A stretch of 64,000 nucleotides of DNA from Epiperipatus broadwayi (GCA_028023455.1 JAQFVV010006221.1:4477166-4541165), one strand, 5' to 3'; shown: positions 47,317 to 60,125, numbered from the stretch's first letter. Made by a program: numbers and translations. The notes: generated by a model not told the origin, from the sequence alone.

Positions 47317-48610
47317 AAAGTTTTTACATAACTCTAATATTTTTGCTACCGTTTCTTTGTTATTAACCTATCACCCAGCTCATTTATTTAACTTTCGATT
47401 TTTTTTTACTCTAATTTTTTAAAAATTTAAACTCAGTAGCATAATAAAAAGCGCTCTCTAACGACTGAATAAAATGTTTAATGTATCACATGATTAAATG
47501 TTTACTAAATTTTCACAAAAAAAATACACATTTATCTTTGATGGCGGTTAATAAAACAGTACAAATGGGTAATTATTTACAGAATTACGAAATATTTAAA
47601 TATGTCAATCTACTTCTAATGATCTTTATCAATTTATAATATTTATTTTAAAAAATACTTCTCATTCATTAAATTACGCTTTTCAGAGAATATTAAAATT
47701 TTTTTTACCTTTTTTTACTTCTAAACACAATTATAAAGTACCTGTAAATTAATAAGCCGTAACTACCACTCAACAATAGTTCTGTGGTACGTTATGTGTG
47801 CAGATATCAGAGACGAGTAATCATCTCTGGTATCATCCATGATTTTATTTATTTTTTTAGCGTAAAGTCGTGGCACACAAATTTTTGGTCGTTAAGATTC
47901 CGCCGTAAATCATATATTTCGCGATCAATTTTTGTGTCTCTAAGAGATGGTATCTTTAACTACTTTGCGAGAATGTTTTCCATTACAATAAACAATTTTG
48001 TAATAAAAAAATCATATATTTACCAAAGAAATTGCTATATTCGTTTGCGAGTTCTTAACGCCGATTTCTGAGCATACGCAGGTTATTTTTCACCCACTAT
48101 CTTTTTTTTCCTCATCGCATACTTTCATTTGTTTATTGTCTTTAAAGATTGTACATTAGTGAAAAAATAATGTAAGAAATTTACTTTAAAAAAAGAAATA
48201 GTATAATTATTTTATAAAATTGTATTAATTCTAAAAAATTTAGAATGTAAATCAAAAGTCGAATTCTGGTATTTTTTTAGATAATAGGTTAAGAAATGTT
48301 GAATAATTGCAAGATAATTTTATCTGATCATTGTTTCAACATATTCTTTTAATTCTGATTGATAGTTTGATTATATAAAAATGTGTTTTACTGTATTTAG
48401 GACGATAACTGTTAACGTTTAAACTATTTGTGTTTATGAATAGTTTTACATAAGTCGATAGAGATTAATTTATTAGCTTAACAATGCCAATCAAAAACTT
48501 GATGTTCACAAAAGATTCCTAATGAGTCTTATTTATCTGAGCCAAAATTAATGAATTAATTAGGTGTCCCTTTAGTAGCATAGCTGTCCTATGCAATAAA
48601 TTCAAAATTA
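47317..48610. other. unassigned, with a CpG-bearing island at 47760-48080
   Basis: The island has about a dozen CpGs in 320 bp (GTCGTTAAGATTCCGCCG, TTCGCGATC, CGTTTGCGAG), unusual here. On the minus strand it contains a 25-codon frame from ATG at 47840 (begins MDDTRDDYSSLISAHITYHR) running to a TAG near a GGTAGT donor-like site. On the plus strand a 95-codon frame (47784-48071) has no recognisable domain. It could be a promoter or first exon of a minus-strand gene, or an old CpG-rich repeat. Confidence 0.3.
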
Positions 48611-48835
48611 AGTCACTAAACATCACATGAGCACCATTTCTTATGCGAAATTTCTCATAGGTGTTATTAAAACAGGCAAAACTCTCCGTACAGTAGTGCC
48701 ACTCAGTGCAAGCCTGAGTAATTGATGAGTAGGTACTAGATAGGGATTTTATGCACAAGCCTTCTAGCATCCATCGATTACTCTAGCTTGCACTGAATGG
48801 CACTACTGTATGGAAAGTTTTGCCTATTTTAAATT
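48611..48835. repeat. family A foldback repeat, copy 6 (short)
   Basis: Starts AAACATCACATGAGCACC; forward arm to about 48720, then an inverted arm from TGATGAGTAGG to TTTTGCCTATTTT. The ribozyme region is deleted. Confidence 0.85.
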
Positions 48836-49653
48836 CAAAATTATTATTCAGGAGAACAAGATGATTTCTATGATTGTAAGATATTTGGAATTATGGTGAT
48901 TTTTCATAGTAGTAGTCATGTATTTATTTGAGGAAAATTTATACATAATAAATATCAATAAGTAGCAAAAATTATTTTATAATAATAGATAAAAAGTCTA
49001 ATATGTGTTGGAAATGTTTGGGGAATTTGTATGGTTTTATAAACATATTCACACTATAGAACTTTTTTCTGCTGGAAAATTATTTTTATGTATGATAGCA
49101 TAAAAATCAATTCTTCTTTATATTTTAGGGAGTAAATGAAAACAAGCTGAACTCAAACAAGCAGATATAAAAAAATATGAATCTAATCTATTATAATAAT
49201 GTGGCAGTCTTAAAGATTTTAGGGATAACAAATATATTTAAAAGATATTATAACTCAACAAAATTCATTGAAAGCAATCAACATTTAATCAATGTCAATA
49301 ACAATCTGTTGCCAAGACAACAGATTGAGAATGTTATTATCCAAGTGTTGATGCTTTCAATAAATTTACATTTATAAGCCTACCTACCCTTGAGCATTAT
49401 TAGTTTATTGAAATTGTTTTTATTATTTTAAATATTGGTCAAAATAATGCTACGAATTTGATGATAATCATTAGAATTTAAAACACATTGAGAACATAGT
49501 GGGTTAAATAAATTGTATTTAAGTGTGATGATTAATTGCTTTATATCTCAGTAATGTCTTTTTGAATATTATGGATATATAAATCAAAATACAAATGACA
49601 TTTGATGGATGTTCAATTGTGGTGCATTATTGTTAAAATTTGCATACAATATT
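48836..49653. other. unassigned AT-rich sequence
   Basis: A short inverted pair AATGTCAATAACAATCTGTTG / CAACAGATTGAGAATGTTATT near 49293-49341; otherwise nothing. Confidence 0.4.
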
Positions 49654-49800
49654 AGTATCACATGATCACCATTTCTTATGCTTGCTTATAACTTATTAAA
49701 ACAGGAAAACCTCACTATATGTATTGCCACACACAGCAAGCTAGAGTAATCAATGGATGCCAGAAGGCTTGTGCATAAAATCCCCATCTAGTGCCTACTC

Positions 49801-49859
49801 ATCCAATATCCTGAGACTAGTTTCTAGCTTGTAGCCTTTGTCAGTGAGGAGCCTTGGAT
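49801..49859 (-). ncRNA. hammerhead-like motif, dimer unit 1 (degenerate)
   Basis: ATCCAA/TTGGAT outer stem perfect; TCCTCA against TCAGGA in the inner stem is partly mispaired; box CTGACAA (G8 to A); GAAAC, TA, GTC intact. Confidence 0.5.
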
Positions 49860-50220
49860 TTGAGAGTACTGCATCTAGATCTTAGAATCTAATGCAACCA
49901 TCCAGCAGCCACGTTTTATCTCCATCTAACTACAAAACTATGATTCTCAAATCAAAAACATCTTAATATTTTCAATCCAAGCTCATTAGCTTATATAGTC
50001 ATTTGGTGTCTTTGGTTCTTTAATAACCATAGCCATCACTATTCTATTAGACAGAATTGGTTTTAAGCCAATAAACATCACATGATCACCAATTCTTATG
50101 CTTGCTTATAACTTATTAAAACAGGCAAAACTCACTATATGTATTGCCATACACAGCAAGCTAGAATAATCAATGGATGCCAGAAAGCTTGTGCATAAAA
50201 TCCCCATCTAGCGCCTACTC

Positions 50221-50279
50221 ATCCAATATCCCCAGACTAGTTTCAGGCTTGTAGCCTTCATCAGTGAAGAGCCTTGAAT
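50221..50279 (-). ncRNA. candidate hammerhead ribozyme, dimer unit 2 (best preserved)
   Basis: Minus strand: outer stem I ATTCAA/TTGGAT (paired with two G-U), inner stem I TCTTCA/TGGGGA (paired with two G-U), CTGATGA intact, stem II AGGC/GCCT four pairs with loop TACAA (here the 10.1/11.1 pair is A-T rather than mismatched), GAAAC, stem III AC/GT with loop TA, cleavage triplet GTC. ACTAGT is self-complementary, allowing a six-pair stem III in a dimer. Confidence 0.68.
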
Positions 50280-50404
50280 CTGAGAGCACTGCATCTAGAT
50301 CTTAGGATCTAATGCAACCCTCCAGCAGCCAACTTTTGTTTCCACCTAACTATAGACTTATGAGTCTCAAATCGAAAACATCTTAATATTTTCAATCCAA
50401 GCTG

Positions 50405-52230
50405 TGCGTGGCAATATTGTACCAGTCAAAACATGTTTATCAATCTAACATGAGCTGGAACTCACAAAATGTACTTCAAACCCAGTCAAGCCCAAGATTT
50501 AGGTCAGGACCAGCCTGAATTCGAACCCACTCACTAATCCCCAGATCAAACACCTAATGGATAACATAACAATGAAAGCACATGAGAATTAATTCTAATC
50601 CGGCCCACTAGCAAAGCATGAGAAGACAATGAGACATCTATTACTAACTAAACTAAAATACATATAAGCATGGCTGTATGTTTGGAAGTGGAGAAAAGAG
50701 GAATTCAAACTACTCAAATAAGTTAGACAATAAAAATATAGTTTAATATAATGATAAATTATAAATTAAGTATATACATTAGTATGCGCGTGAATGAGCA
50801 AGCGGTCTACCAAACGATAGATAATTATATATTGTCATTCATGCTATATTTCTCATATGCTCTATTAGTTAAGTAATATATTATAAATAAGCACACACCT
50901 TTGGTGGGTCCAAGATTAAGATGCCAATCAATTATTAGAAAGAATTCACATAAAATTGTTATTAACGCTTTGGATTACGGTTATGAAACATGGTGACTAA
51001 CATTCTTTCGGGGAGCATTCTGAGATTCATTACAGATATAATACAAACTATTTTCACACCATTATGGTCATGAAAATAAATAAAATACATTTGAAAACAT
51101 ATTTGATTATATGATACAATATTTAATGAAAATTCTTTTAATTAGCACTGATAAGAAGAACGCTTTATTTTTCCCAAGGCAAATACTCTTAAATATAGTA
51201 ATACATTACGACAGTGAGACTGTATAATAAGATTAAAATAACATTATAAATTAATAAAGTTGATAATATTCGGCATTTATATATATATTGAGCAGAGCGC
51301 AATTTCAATATTATTACAGCACTAAAATTAGGTCATAAGCAAAAGAAATAATACTACGAACAAGTTTGCAGTGTTGACACAATAGCCTAAAAATAACAGG
51401 AAAAGTTGTGCTTCTGGACGAAAAATGAAGTGGATAGGCATGTCATCATCGCCGATGTGCAGGCCTTTGATACGAAGAAATGAATATGCATAGTGTGTGC
51501 CAAACTTATGGGATCACTTCCAGAGGCATTTTTATATGAAATAAATGTTCCGGATAGCTCAACTATCTATGGAACAAGATATGAGAAGAAATCTATGGGT
51601 TCGAACTTGTCGCAACCCCCAGATTAGAAGACTAGAAGCATGTAATGTATACGAAGATAGGCCAAATGTCAGTAACGTGGTATGGATGAATGTCACTAAC
51701 AACATGAAATAGAATTTACTGCTTTAAAATAAATGACCCTTTTTTGAGTACTATAATTTAGACAAATAATACGCTATGCAGTTATAATATATAGATATTT
51801 AAATTTCATTTATGAAAATATACTTGAAGATTTTATTTAGTACAAGAAACATTAAGATTTACCCCCTTCCCCTTTTGGTTATTTAAAATAAATCAATCCC
51901 ACCTTCGTGGATTTTATAACAACTGAGAATATTTAAACACTGTATATATATATTCTAACCTTGTCTTGTGCATCCTCACTTCCAGATAATATATGATATG
52001 AAATAAAACGGGTTCTAGCTCAGTTAATAATTAATAAATAAAATATTCAGCATTAAAATTAAAATGTTTCACTAGCTCAAATTTAAAATACGAATAAGTT
52101 TCAGTTATAAAATAAATTAAATAAATATTTTTAATATTTTCATGAGACTTGAAGTGAAAATACAGGTGACAAGATAGATTACATTGAGACAATATCCCAC
52201 AGGATACTACCTCAATGGCATAAGAACACT
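50405..52230. other. unassigned block, possible LTR remnant
   Basis: Less AT-rich than its surroundings. It starts TGTACCAGTC at about 50417 (compare TGTACCGGGT of LTR element 1). On the minus strand a purine tract AATAAGGGGGATAG ends near 52223, just before a TG. tRNA-like B-box strings occur at about 50518-50530 (minus) and 51598-51608 (plus, with TAGCTCAACT upstream). No second LTR or target duplication was found. Confidence 0.3.
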
Positions 52231-55200
52231 ATCCCCCTTATTACTATTTTAAATAATAAACTCATAGTATTCTTACAACTTTAATAACTTCTACTCACTA
52301 AGACTAAACTAATAATTAAATCTTAATCTTCTATTTAATAATAATCTAGCTCAATAAAATAATCTCAGGTTCATAAAGTTTATTCTAAGTTAATTTAAAA
52401 ATACAGTAGTAAAATATGAGAAGGGATTTTATGTCATAATCTACTACACTGAAACTAATAATAATAAATAATAATAATAATATTTTTCATTGTTTAACTA
52501 CTACTGGATATCTTTTCTTTTCATTATATTTTTATTACCATAATAAAATAAAATAATTTTATATAATCTTTTACCTTCATGTAATAATATAATAAATACG
52601 TGGTAGCATATGATAATCTGATAAACAAAGGATGTGTGGCAACCGATAGCATATAATTCAGTATACTATTGTGATAACTGATTTATGACCAATAAAACAA
52701 TGTAAAATTATGATTATTTAATTAAATGAATACTAATAAAATGTTTAAAATTCTTAAAATACTTCTCTGTTTATCTTTTTGTGCAAAATTATATTTTTGT
52801 TTCAATTGTTATGAATATATCGTGATTTCATGCAGTGGAGTGGAGAAATAAATAATCCAAACACAAAAATTTTGAAAACAAATTTTAACAAAGTTTATTA
52901 ACAACAACAAATAAAATAAACAATTTATGTACATTATTTACAATGGATATCCTTATTTTATTCTTACATTTTTATCTACTAGGTTATAAAAATAATTTAT
53001 AGTTTAGTTATATCTTTATTTAGACTTAAGACAAAATAAAAAAAATGTTACCATTTGGTTTCTCATTATGGTTAACTTATTATAAATATATTTACTTATT
53101 AGCAGAATATTTCATCCTTAATATTATTAAACTGTCTTATTTAAAAAAAAAAAAAAAACATTCATAGAAAACATTCTACAGAAAAAACAAAATTAACTTT
53201 ATAATGAGGATGGATTTCTCAAAATATTAAAAAAAAATTTCATCTTGCAAAGTCAAAGATATTACATAAAATATTCATCCAAAATTCAGTACTAGATTTT
53301 AGTGTTTTATCACACGATGTTTACTAATCATAATACATTCTTATTTAGCCTTAGTTTAGTATGATATAAGCGTAATAATCAATATATTCCTGTTATTCAA
53401 TAAACAAAAAATATACTATGCACATTCCCTACATTTATTGTATATTATTGTATTTTAAAAATATGCAATAATTATTTTTCTCTTTAAAATAATAATAAAG
53501 CATTAAAAAAAATAATTAACATTCTAAAGAAAATATCTTGTTTAGATACTCTATTTTAAAAATTTATATTTCATTTCTGAAAATAAATTCAAAAATATAT
53601 TCTATGATTCTTTCCTTTCCTTTAGGATTCATTGGACCTTCAATTTTAAGTTATAAAATTCTATTCCTTCTAAGCAAATAAACCAATCTTATACAAAACG
53701 ATAGCATAACCTAAGTTCTAAATTATTTACCATTTCTTTTCAAAATATCTTACTAAATGATGCAGTTACATGAAATAAAGATAGCAAAACAGATGTATAG
53801 GATTTAAGGAAGAAAGCTAGAGTATCACTCTTAATATATCTCAAAAAATCATGGCACAGTGCAAAGAGATATGACCTTTACCTGTCTAATAACTTCTAAT
53901 ACATGAATGATGTTAAAGCTACTTCTTCAGTTTTATTTAAAACATCAAATATTTAAAGACATATAAAACACTGTTCAAATAAAATGTGTATCAGTCATAG
54001 GGCTTTGTTAACTATGCTGATAACCACATAAAGACTAAATATTATTTCTATTCATTATCATATCCTATTTTTTTTAAAAATACATCATCTTTGTTTCCTG
54101 CTAACTATAGTACTTCCAAGCCACTATCTCAACATTATTTCTCAAGATTTTTCTACATCTTACATCGATAAATAACTATCTGCATTTACAAAACAATAAA
54201 TAAAATTCATTGATAGTTTAAAACAATTTCACTGTTCCATAAGAAAAGTTTGCTTACTTCATTATTCTATATGTTTAATCATATACAATCTACTTAGACA
54301 ATATTTGAATATCCAATAACATGAAAGTTCTAAAAGAATCACATAATTATTTGTTATTATGTTGGATTATATCACTAATATATAAAAAAAATAATCGTCG
54401 TATGCGTATTTTCAAATCAATCCTATCTCATAATGTTTTTTTAAAATGTTGTATGAAAATGCGTTACATATAATTAAAACTTTTACATTTCATTCTTAGA
54501 TTCATAGATGATCTAAAGAAAACAAAAATATACATTATAAATTATTAATAGTTATTATTATTACCAAATAACCCTTTTTATCTGGTCATCATTTTTAGTA
54601 GCCTTCTTCCATCCACTGGATATAGAAAAACATTGCATACATAAACGAAAAGACACATCCATACATTTTATTTAAAAATATTCTTATCTAAATTATTAGA
54701 TTATATTATAAATTTTATGTTATTAACAAATTAATGTTTTATGTTTTCCTAATCTTATAAATAAAAAAATTTACATTTAACTAAGTTAGTAAAATAAAAA
54801 TTTAAAACTATAATTACGTCTTCACTTGACCATCGTTCATGATAAAATCCAAAAATGTTTATTATTTTCTCTAGAGTTTTAAAATGTTCTCCTCCAAGCG
54901 CATTAAAGTTTAAAAATAAAATAATTATTAATCCATTTGGTAAAATTTATAGAAAATAATCCTGGGTCTTTACTGTTCAGAATGAAAATTATTAAACTGT
55001 AATATTAAAGAATTATTCCCACGAAGTTTATTCAATATTCTCCGATGCATCACTCTGTTCAATTTAACTTAAGTTATCCGGTAAACTTTTATACAATATT
55101 TGTATTTTCATGGATCCATCCTTTATTTATCTACTATATGTTCATTTTTTTTATATAGGTTTTATTTCTTAATAAGTTCTTTTTAATTCTTGTAAAATAT

Positions 55201-57250
55201 ATATTTAAAAAAAAATGTTTCCTTCAAAAAGGACCAAACATTCTATTTCTTTCATTATATTTTGTGATAACTCATACGATATAAATATCTTATTCTTTTT
55301 TTAAAAAAAACTCCTGAATAAGCTTATAAATAATGCATCACAAATTTTTTAGACGGCAAATAGTTTTCTGTTTAAGCTTCCAGCATAATGCCCGAATTAT
55401 TTTTATATGAGTTAGAATAATCCTCCGGTTGAGCATAAATAAAGCTGTATTATAATTTAAACATATTTTATTTCATAGTATATCCATCTCTATTGCGTAG
55501 TTTAGGTTAAACTTCAGATAAAATACTCCTGGCAAGTAACTTTTAAAAAACTAGAAAATCATTTCCACGAAGTTTCTAAATATATTATTTTTTTTAAACT
55601 CTCTTTTGCAAAATACTTTAAAATTATCAATTAGTTTTTTTTGCAGATAAAGTTATAAGAATACTAAAAAATTGACTAAAATAAAAATTTAAAAATACTA
55701 TCTCTTTAATAGCTATAATTTACCTTTCTCTGGTTTCAATACATTATTAATCTCCCCTTATACCCCCGTGCAATTTATATTTATAGTCTGTAAGAATACC
55801 TCATTTGATTGGTTGATTCTTACTTTAACTTGAGAACAAATTTACATATTTTCAGTTTATAGCAGAATCAAGTTTCAAAAAATAAAAATTTTTATGACGT
55901 AATAAAATTTAAAAAATATTTAAAATTCCACTTTTAATTCAATTATTACTTTATCAAAACTATTTAAACATTTAAAATAACTTTTAAAATAATTTTAATA
56001 ACCTATTCCATTCTTAATATTCAATTTATCTAGTTTTATTTAAACAAAATATTTAATTTTTTTATTAACTGTATTCGTCTTTATTACATTATTTAAAACA
56101 TTACATACGATAGTTAACTTAATATTTATTATTATTTGCTTTTATGATAGGCAATAATTCTATCCAATTCTATAATATAACTTTTAAAATATTTTAAACT
56201 TCATTACTTTAAATACAAACAAGCATGTGTGTGAAAGTATGTAGTATACAAGTCACATGATTAATAACTTTGACAGACGATTTTCAATTTATTTCTCTGC
56301 CTAGAGTAATAAAATTGCAACACTTTATTATATTAAATAAAATAATTATAAAATTTGGAAGAATAATTTAAAAATATAGAATTAAATACAATTTTCACCA
56401 TCATAAAGTTTATTTTTAAAATATATTAATTTTGATTATTAAACATAGTTTATAAATTTAAATACTGTATAACATTTATTTATCTATACGTTTAAGACTA
56501 TTAAAATTGAGCTTATTAAACATACTTTTAAATATTTATAGCTGTATTATTTAATATGGCCAGCTTTTACAACCATATGCAACAATATTTAAAGCTTTAC
56601 ATAACTATTTTTAAATAATTCGCTATAATTTTATATACTACATATTTGCTTTAGCCTCAAATTGTTACTTTAAAAATATAATCGACAAACTATAATTAAT
56701 GTATTAAAAGAACATATTCTAAAATTTAAAATTTTTAGTAATTGACTGTTATGAACTATTACTGACCTATAGAAAAGAGCACAATATATAAAACAATTAA
56801 GTAAACCTTTCAGAATTGAATAATAATTTATAAAATAAATAAGGTTTCAGAGCATTAATTAGCTTGAGTTCTGGATTCTCCCTGGGTAGAAAGTCCAGAG
56901 TTAAACAAATATATTTTTATACTAAAACATAAATCAAATGTTGATTCATAAAAACAAGCTGGCGAGTGTATTAATTAATAACGCATTATATTTTAAGGGG
57001 ATGTTAATAACCTTGATTCATGAAGGTTTACTTAAAAGAAAAGATTTTAGGAATTCAACTTGTCAAATTGTTTGAGATTGGCATATTAATAATAAAAATA
57101 TACATATAAAATCAAGTAATAAATAAATAGAAATTATTGACCACACCAAAGTTAAAGAAAGTTAGAGCATATGAGAGAGATTAAATTTATAGAAATAATT
57201 TAAGAGCAATTTACATATTATATTACAAATAAAGTTAAATAATACATTAG
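52231..57250. other. very AT-rich, G-poor unassigned region
   Basis: Five kilobases with almost no open frames and, on the plus strand, visibly fewer G than C. A TTTATT at 52894-52899 reads AATAAA on the minus strand, followed by a GT-rich stretch (TTTGTTTTC, TTTTTGTGTTTGG), as at a poly(A) site. A long minus-strand 3' UTR is one explanation of the skew; a diverged AT-rich repeat is the other. Confidence 0.3.
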
Positions 57251-57397
57251 GAGAAGACGTCTTGATAATGGAGATTGAGATTAGTTAAACTAGCTTGACT
57301 TGTGGCTTGAAAAATTACCTTGCAGCATTTTAAGAGTTCATATTTCAAAGTCTGCCCATGCATGGGAATTGATTCTTATGTGACAGCAAGCTTCTAT

Positions 57398-57484
57398 TTA
57401 GCATTCCAAAGTTCTCCATTGGGCCTTTACTTCACTCTTGGGCAGCAGAATGGTACAGCAGCGGAAGATGATGACCCAACAGGA
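57398..57484 (-). CDS. possible terminal exon of a minus-strand gene
   Basis: In a less AT-rich island (57250-57640), a minus-strand frame of 28 codons starts right after CCACCACCCTTCTCAG, a good acceptor, and ends in TAA. It begins SCWVIIFRCC and ends WRTLEC. It is unrecognised and short. A plus-strand frame of 74 codons (57320-57544, includes SSPLGLYFTLGQQNGTA) overlaps it and may be the real one: it follows an acceptor-like TTACCTTGCAG. Only one can be coding, and possibly neither. Confidence 0.2.
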   Translation of the reverse strand, partial: SCWVIIFRCCTILLPKSEVKAQWRTLEC

Positions 57485-57640
57485 CTGAGAAGGGTGGTGG
57501 ACTTACTACTACATCATTATTTTTTAACTTTCATACCAGCGTAGGTTATGTTCACTGCTGTTCTTTCAATAGTAGCTAATCTAATCTGTCCCTGTGATTC
57601 AAAATACAGCCATTTTATACTTTTTCTTTATCGATTGTTT

Positions 57641-58819
57641 TTGAAGATGCAACAGTAAGATAACGTCCAAAAATAAATTCAAATCTATTTCCAGATTAGA
57701 AATAGATTTGACAAAATGTTTATAAAAGAAAATCTTTAATCTTAATCCCCATTTTAAGTAAAAACTTTAATTAAAATACCTTTCCCAGATTAAAACAATA
57801 GTGTTTCCAACCCTTTAATTATTTTTAGACAATTAACTGTAGCATTTTCCATCTTGGTTTTTATAAAACATACATTTTAATAAAAAAAAATACTTTAAAA
57901 GGAAAAAGTTTAAAAATGACATATAATAAAATATTTACAAAAAAATCAATATTTTGTTAGTATTTTGCTCATATATATATATTTGAGCCGCACCTATATA
58001 TTTTAATAAAAAAAATTAATAATCATAAAATTAATAATAATAAAAATGTTAATTTAAAAGTTAAATTTTTATAATTTAGGTGCGCATCTCACATGTATAC
58101 ATAAAATATATATACATGACAAAAGGAACAGGATGGGATATAGAGTTTAAACACAGGTTAGTAGATAGAAACTTGAAACTCAATCTTAAGCTAAGATTGA
58201 CTGCTTCAATATGTATAGTGAGTTTTGCTTGTTACAATATTAATAGTAGGAAAAAAGATAATTATTTACATAAAAATTGTAATGAAATAAAACTTTATTT
58301 ACTTGAAAAATTAATAACATTATTGAATAAAAAAATTGTTTTCTTTACAATAGTTCTATTTTGTCATATTACTACTGGGACTTAATGAAAAAACATTTCA
58401 GAACTATGGTATATATCAAAATAAAACAGCATATCTTTCCTAGTTTTTTTTTTACCATCTGCAAAACAAAAATAATCAATTCTACTCTAGGGTCATCTAT
58501 TTTATCATAAATAATCAGTGGACACCAAATGATAATACCAAGCAGATCCTCATCTAGCTTTTGACTACTATATTTGATCTTTACTGACAAAAACAAATTG
58601 CCAAAAACTTTTTGGAATGTAGTTCAGATAACTGCTTTGATGCCCATTAATATATTACCCTTGCTCACTGAGATGGCTGTAGATTAATATAGAGTGGATT
58701 GCTATTATAAATGCATTATTTTATTCAACAATATTAAAATGTTTGTTTAAAGATAGTATTTTTACATGTTTTTAGAATAGCTTAACTTAATGAGGTTACT
58801 CTTCACCTCCTATCTAATC
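57641..58819. other. unassigned sequence
   Basis: A short hairpin TCAAATCTATTTC / GAAATAGATTTGA at 57679-57711. A 101-codon plus-strand frame (58080-58385) has no recognisable domain and AT-rich, Lys/Leu-heavy content. Confidence 0.4.
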
Positions 58820-59115
58820 CAATAAACATCACATGATCACCATTTCTTATGCTTGCTTATAACTTGTTAAAACAGGCAAAACTCACTATACGTATTGCCA
58901 CACACAGCAAGCTAGAGTAATCAATGGATGCCAGAAGGCCTGTGCATAAAATCCCCATTTAGTGCCTCCTCATCCAATATCCCCAGACTAGTTTCTGGCT
59001 AGTGGCCTTCATCAGTGAGGAGCCTTAGATCTGAGAGTACTGCACCTAAATCTTAGGATCTAATGCAACTCTCCAGAAGCCACCTTTCATTTCTACTTAA
59101 GTACAAAATCCATTC
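58820..59115 (-). repeat. family A repeat, copy 8 (single unit)
   Basis: Begins AAACATCACATGATCACCAT and runs through the ribozyme region to CTACTTAAGTACAAAATCC, where it is cut off. No inverted arm. Confidence 0.87.
58972..59030 (-). ncRNA. candidate hammerhead ribozyme, family A copy 8
   Basis: Minus strand: outer stem I ATCTAA/TTGGAT (one G-U), inner stem I TCCTCA/TGGGGA (one G-U), CTGATGA intact, stem II GGC/GCC with loop CACTA, GAAAC, AC-TA-GT stem III, GTC. Position 10.1/11.1 is A-A. Confidence 0.65.
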
Positions 59116-59519
59116 AGAAACTGATGGGAACCATTTATACTCACTCCTTTTTTTAGTGTGATGTAATAAAATCTTTTCTTTTCTTTTTTTTCATGTAATA
59201 AAAACTTGTAACTCGATTTCCACACACTTCTCAATTTCTGATTTTTGCATACTTATGTATTCCTGATAATTTTTTTTTGGAGGCTGTAAATTATTTTAGC
59301 AAAAAAAGTAAAAAATATACAATTTTAATTTTATATATAACACTGATGCTATCAATATCTAGTAGCACTTCTTGTAATTTAAAACTAAATGAGTTATTGA
59401 AAACTGTTTTTGATATTCAGCGCTACAAAAAATTAAAAAACTAAATAATAAAAAATATAAAAACAAATTTAAAAAAATGCTTTCACATAAATGCATTAAA
59501 AGTAAAAATAAATTGTCTT
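59116..59519. other. unassigned AT-rich sequence
   Basis: Nothing recognised. Confidence 0.4.
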
Positions 59520-60125
59520 CAACTTTCACAATTAAACGTGCAAGCCTTAGTAATTAATGGATCCAAGAACATTTGAGGATAAAATCCTATCTAGTGCCTA
59601 CTCATGCAATATCCCCAGATTCGTTTCTAGCTCATGATTTTCATGTAAGAACCCTTGAATCTGACAGCACTGCATCTAGATCTTAGGATCTAATACAATC
59701 CTTCCTCCCACCCTCAGCAGTCTCCTTTTACCTGTTTAGTTAACTATAAAACTATGAGCCTAAGATGAAAACATAACAATGTTATCAATTCAAGCTCATT
59801 CACTTGTGTTAATCATATAGATCTGAACCCAGTTCAGTATATATATATATATTATCTTTAGTGTCTTAAAACCACTGTCACCATCATCCTATGGACAGAA
59901 ATGATATAAAACAATTAAAATATCACACGATCACCATTTCATATTGTTACATAAGCTATAAGTGCAGTGCTTTCATACCCAAGGCTGCTCCCTGGTGAAA
60001 CCCACAAGCTAGAAACTAATCAAGATATTAAATGAGTAGGCACTAAATAGGGTTTTTATGCACACCTTTTTGTATCCAATGATTATTAAAGTTTGCACTA
60101 GGGGGCACTACTGTATAAAAAGTTT
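59520..60125. repeat. family A foldback repeat, copy 9, left part
   Basis: Worn forward unit from CGTGCAAGCCTTAGTAAT to CACACGATCACCATTTC (about 59936), then a worn inverted arm to ACTGTATAAAAAGTTTT. The ribozyme sites are badly decayed. The element is interrupted at 60125 and its outer end reappears at about 63843-63890. Confidence 0.75.

Larger units (their letters stand above)
49654..50404 (-). repeat. family A repeat, copy 7: head-to-tail dimer
   Basis: Two units in the same orientation at a 420-bp period (ATCACATGATCACC at 49658 and 50078), the second cut off at about 50404. This is the only copy without an inverted arm. Both units have a ribozyme motif on the minus strand, 420 bp apart, so a minus-strand transcript would contain two tandem cleavage sites. 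Confidence 0.88.

Noticed and set aside
47784-48071. 95-codon plus-strand open frame as a host gene
   Set aside because: No domain or signal recognised, composition rich in Phe, Ile and Arg as expected from AT-rich random sequence, and no splice context; kept only as part of a CpG island.
50417-52222. Solo LTR
   Set aside because: The bases just outside the two proposed edges (AATAT and CTATC) do not match, so there is no target duplication.
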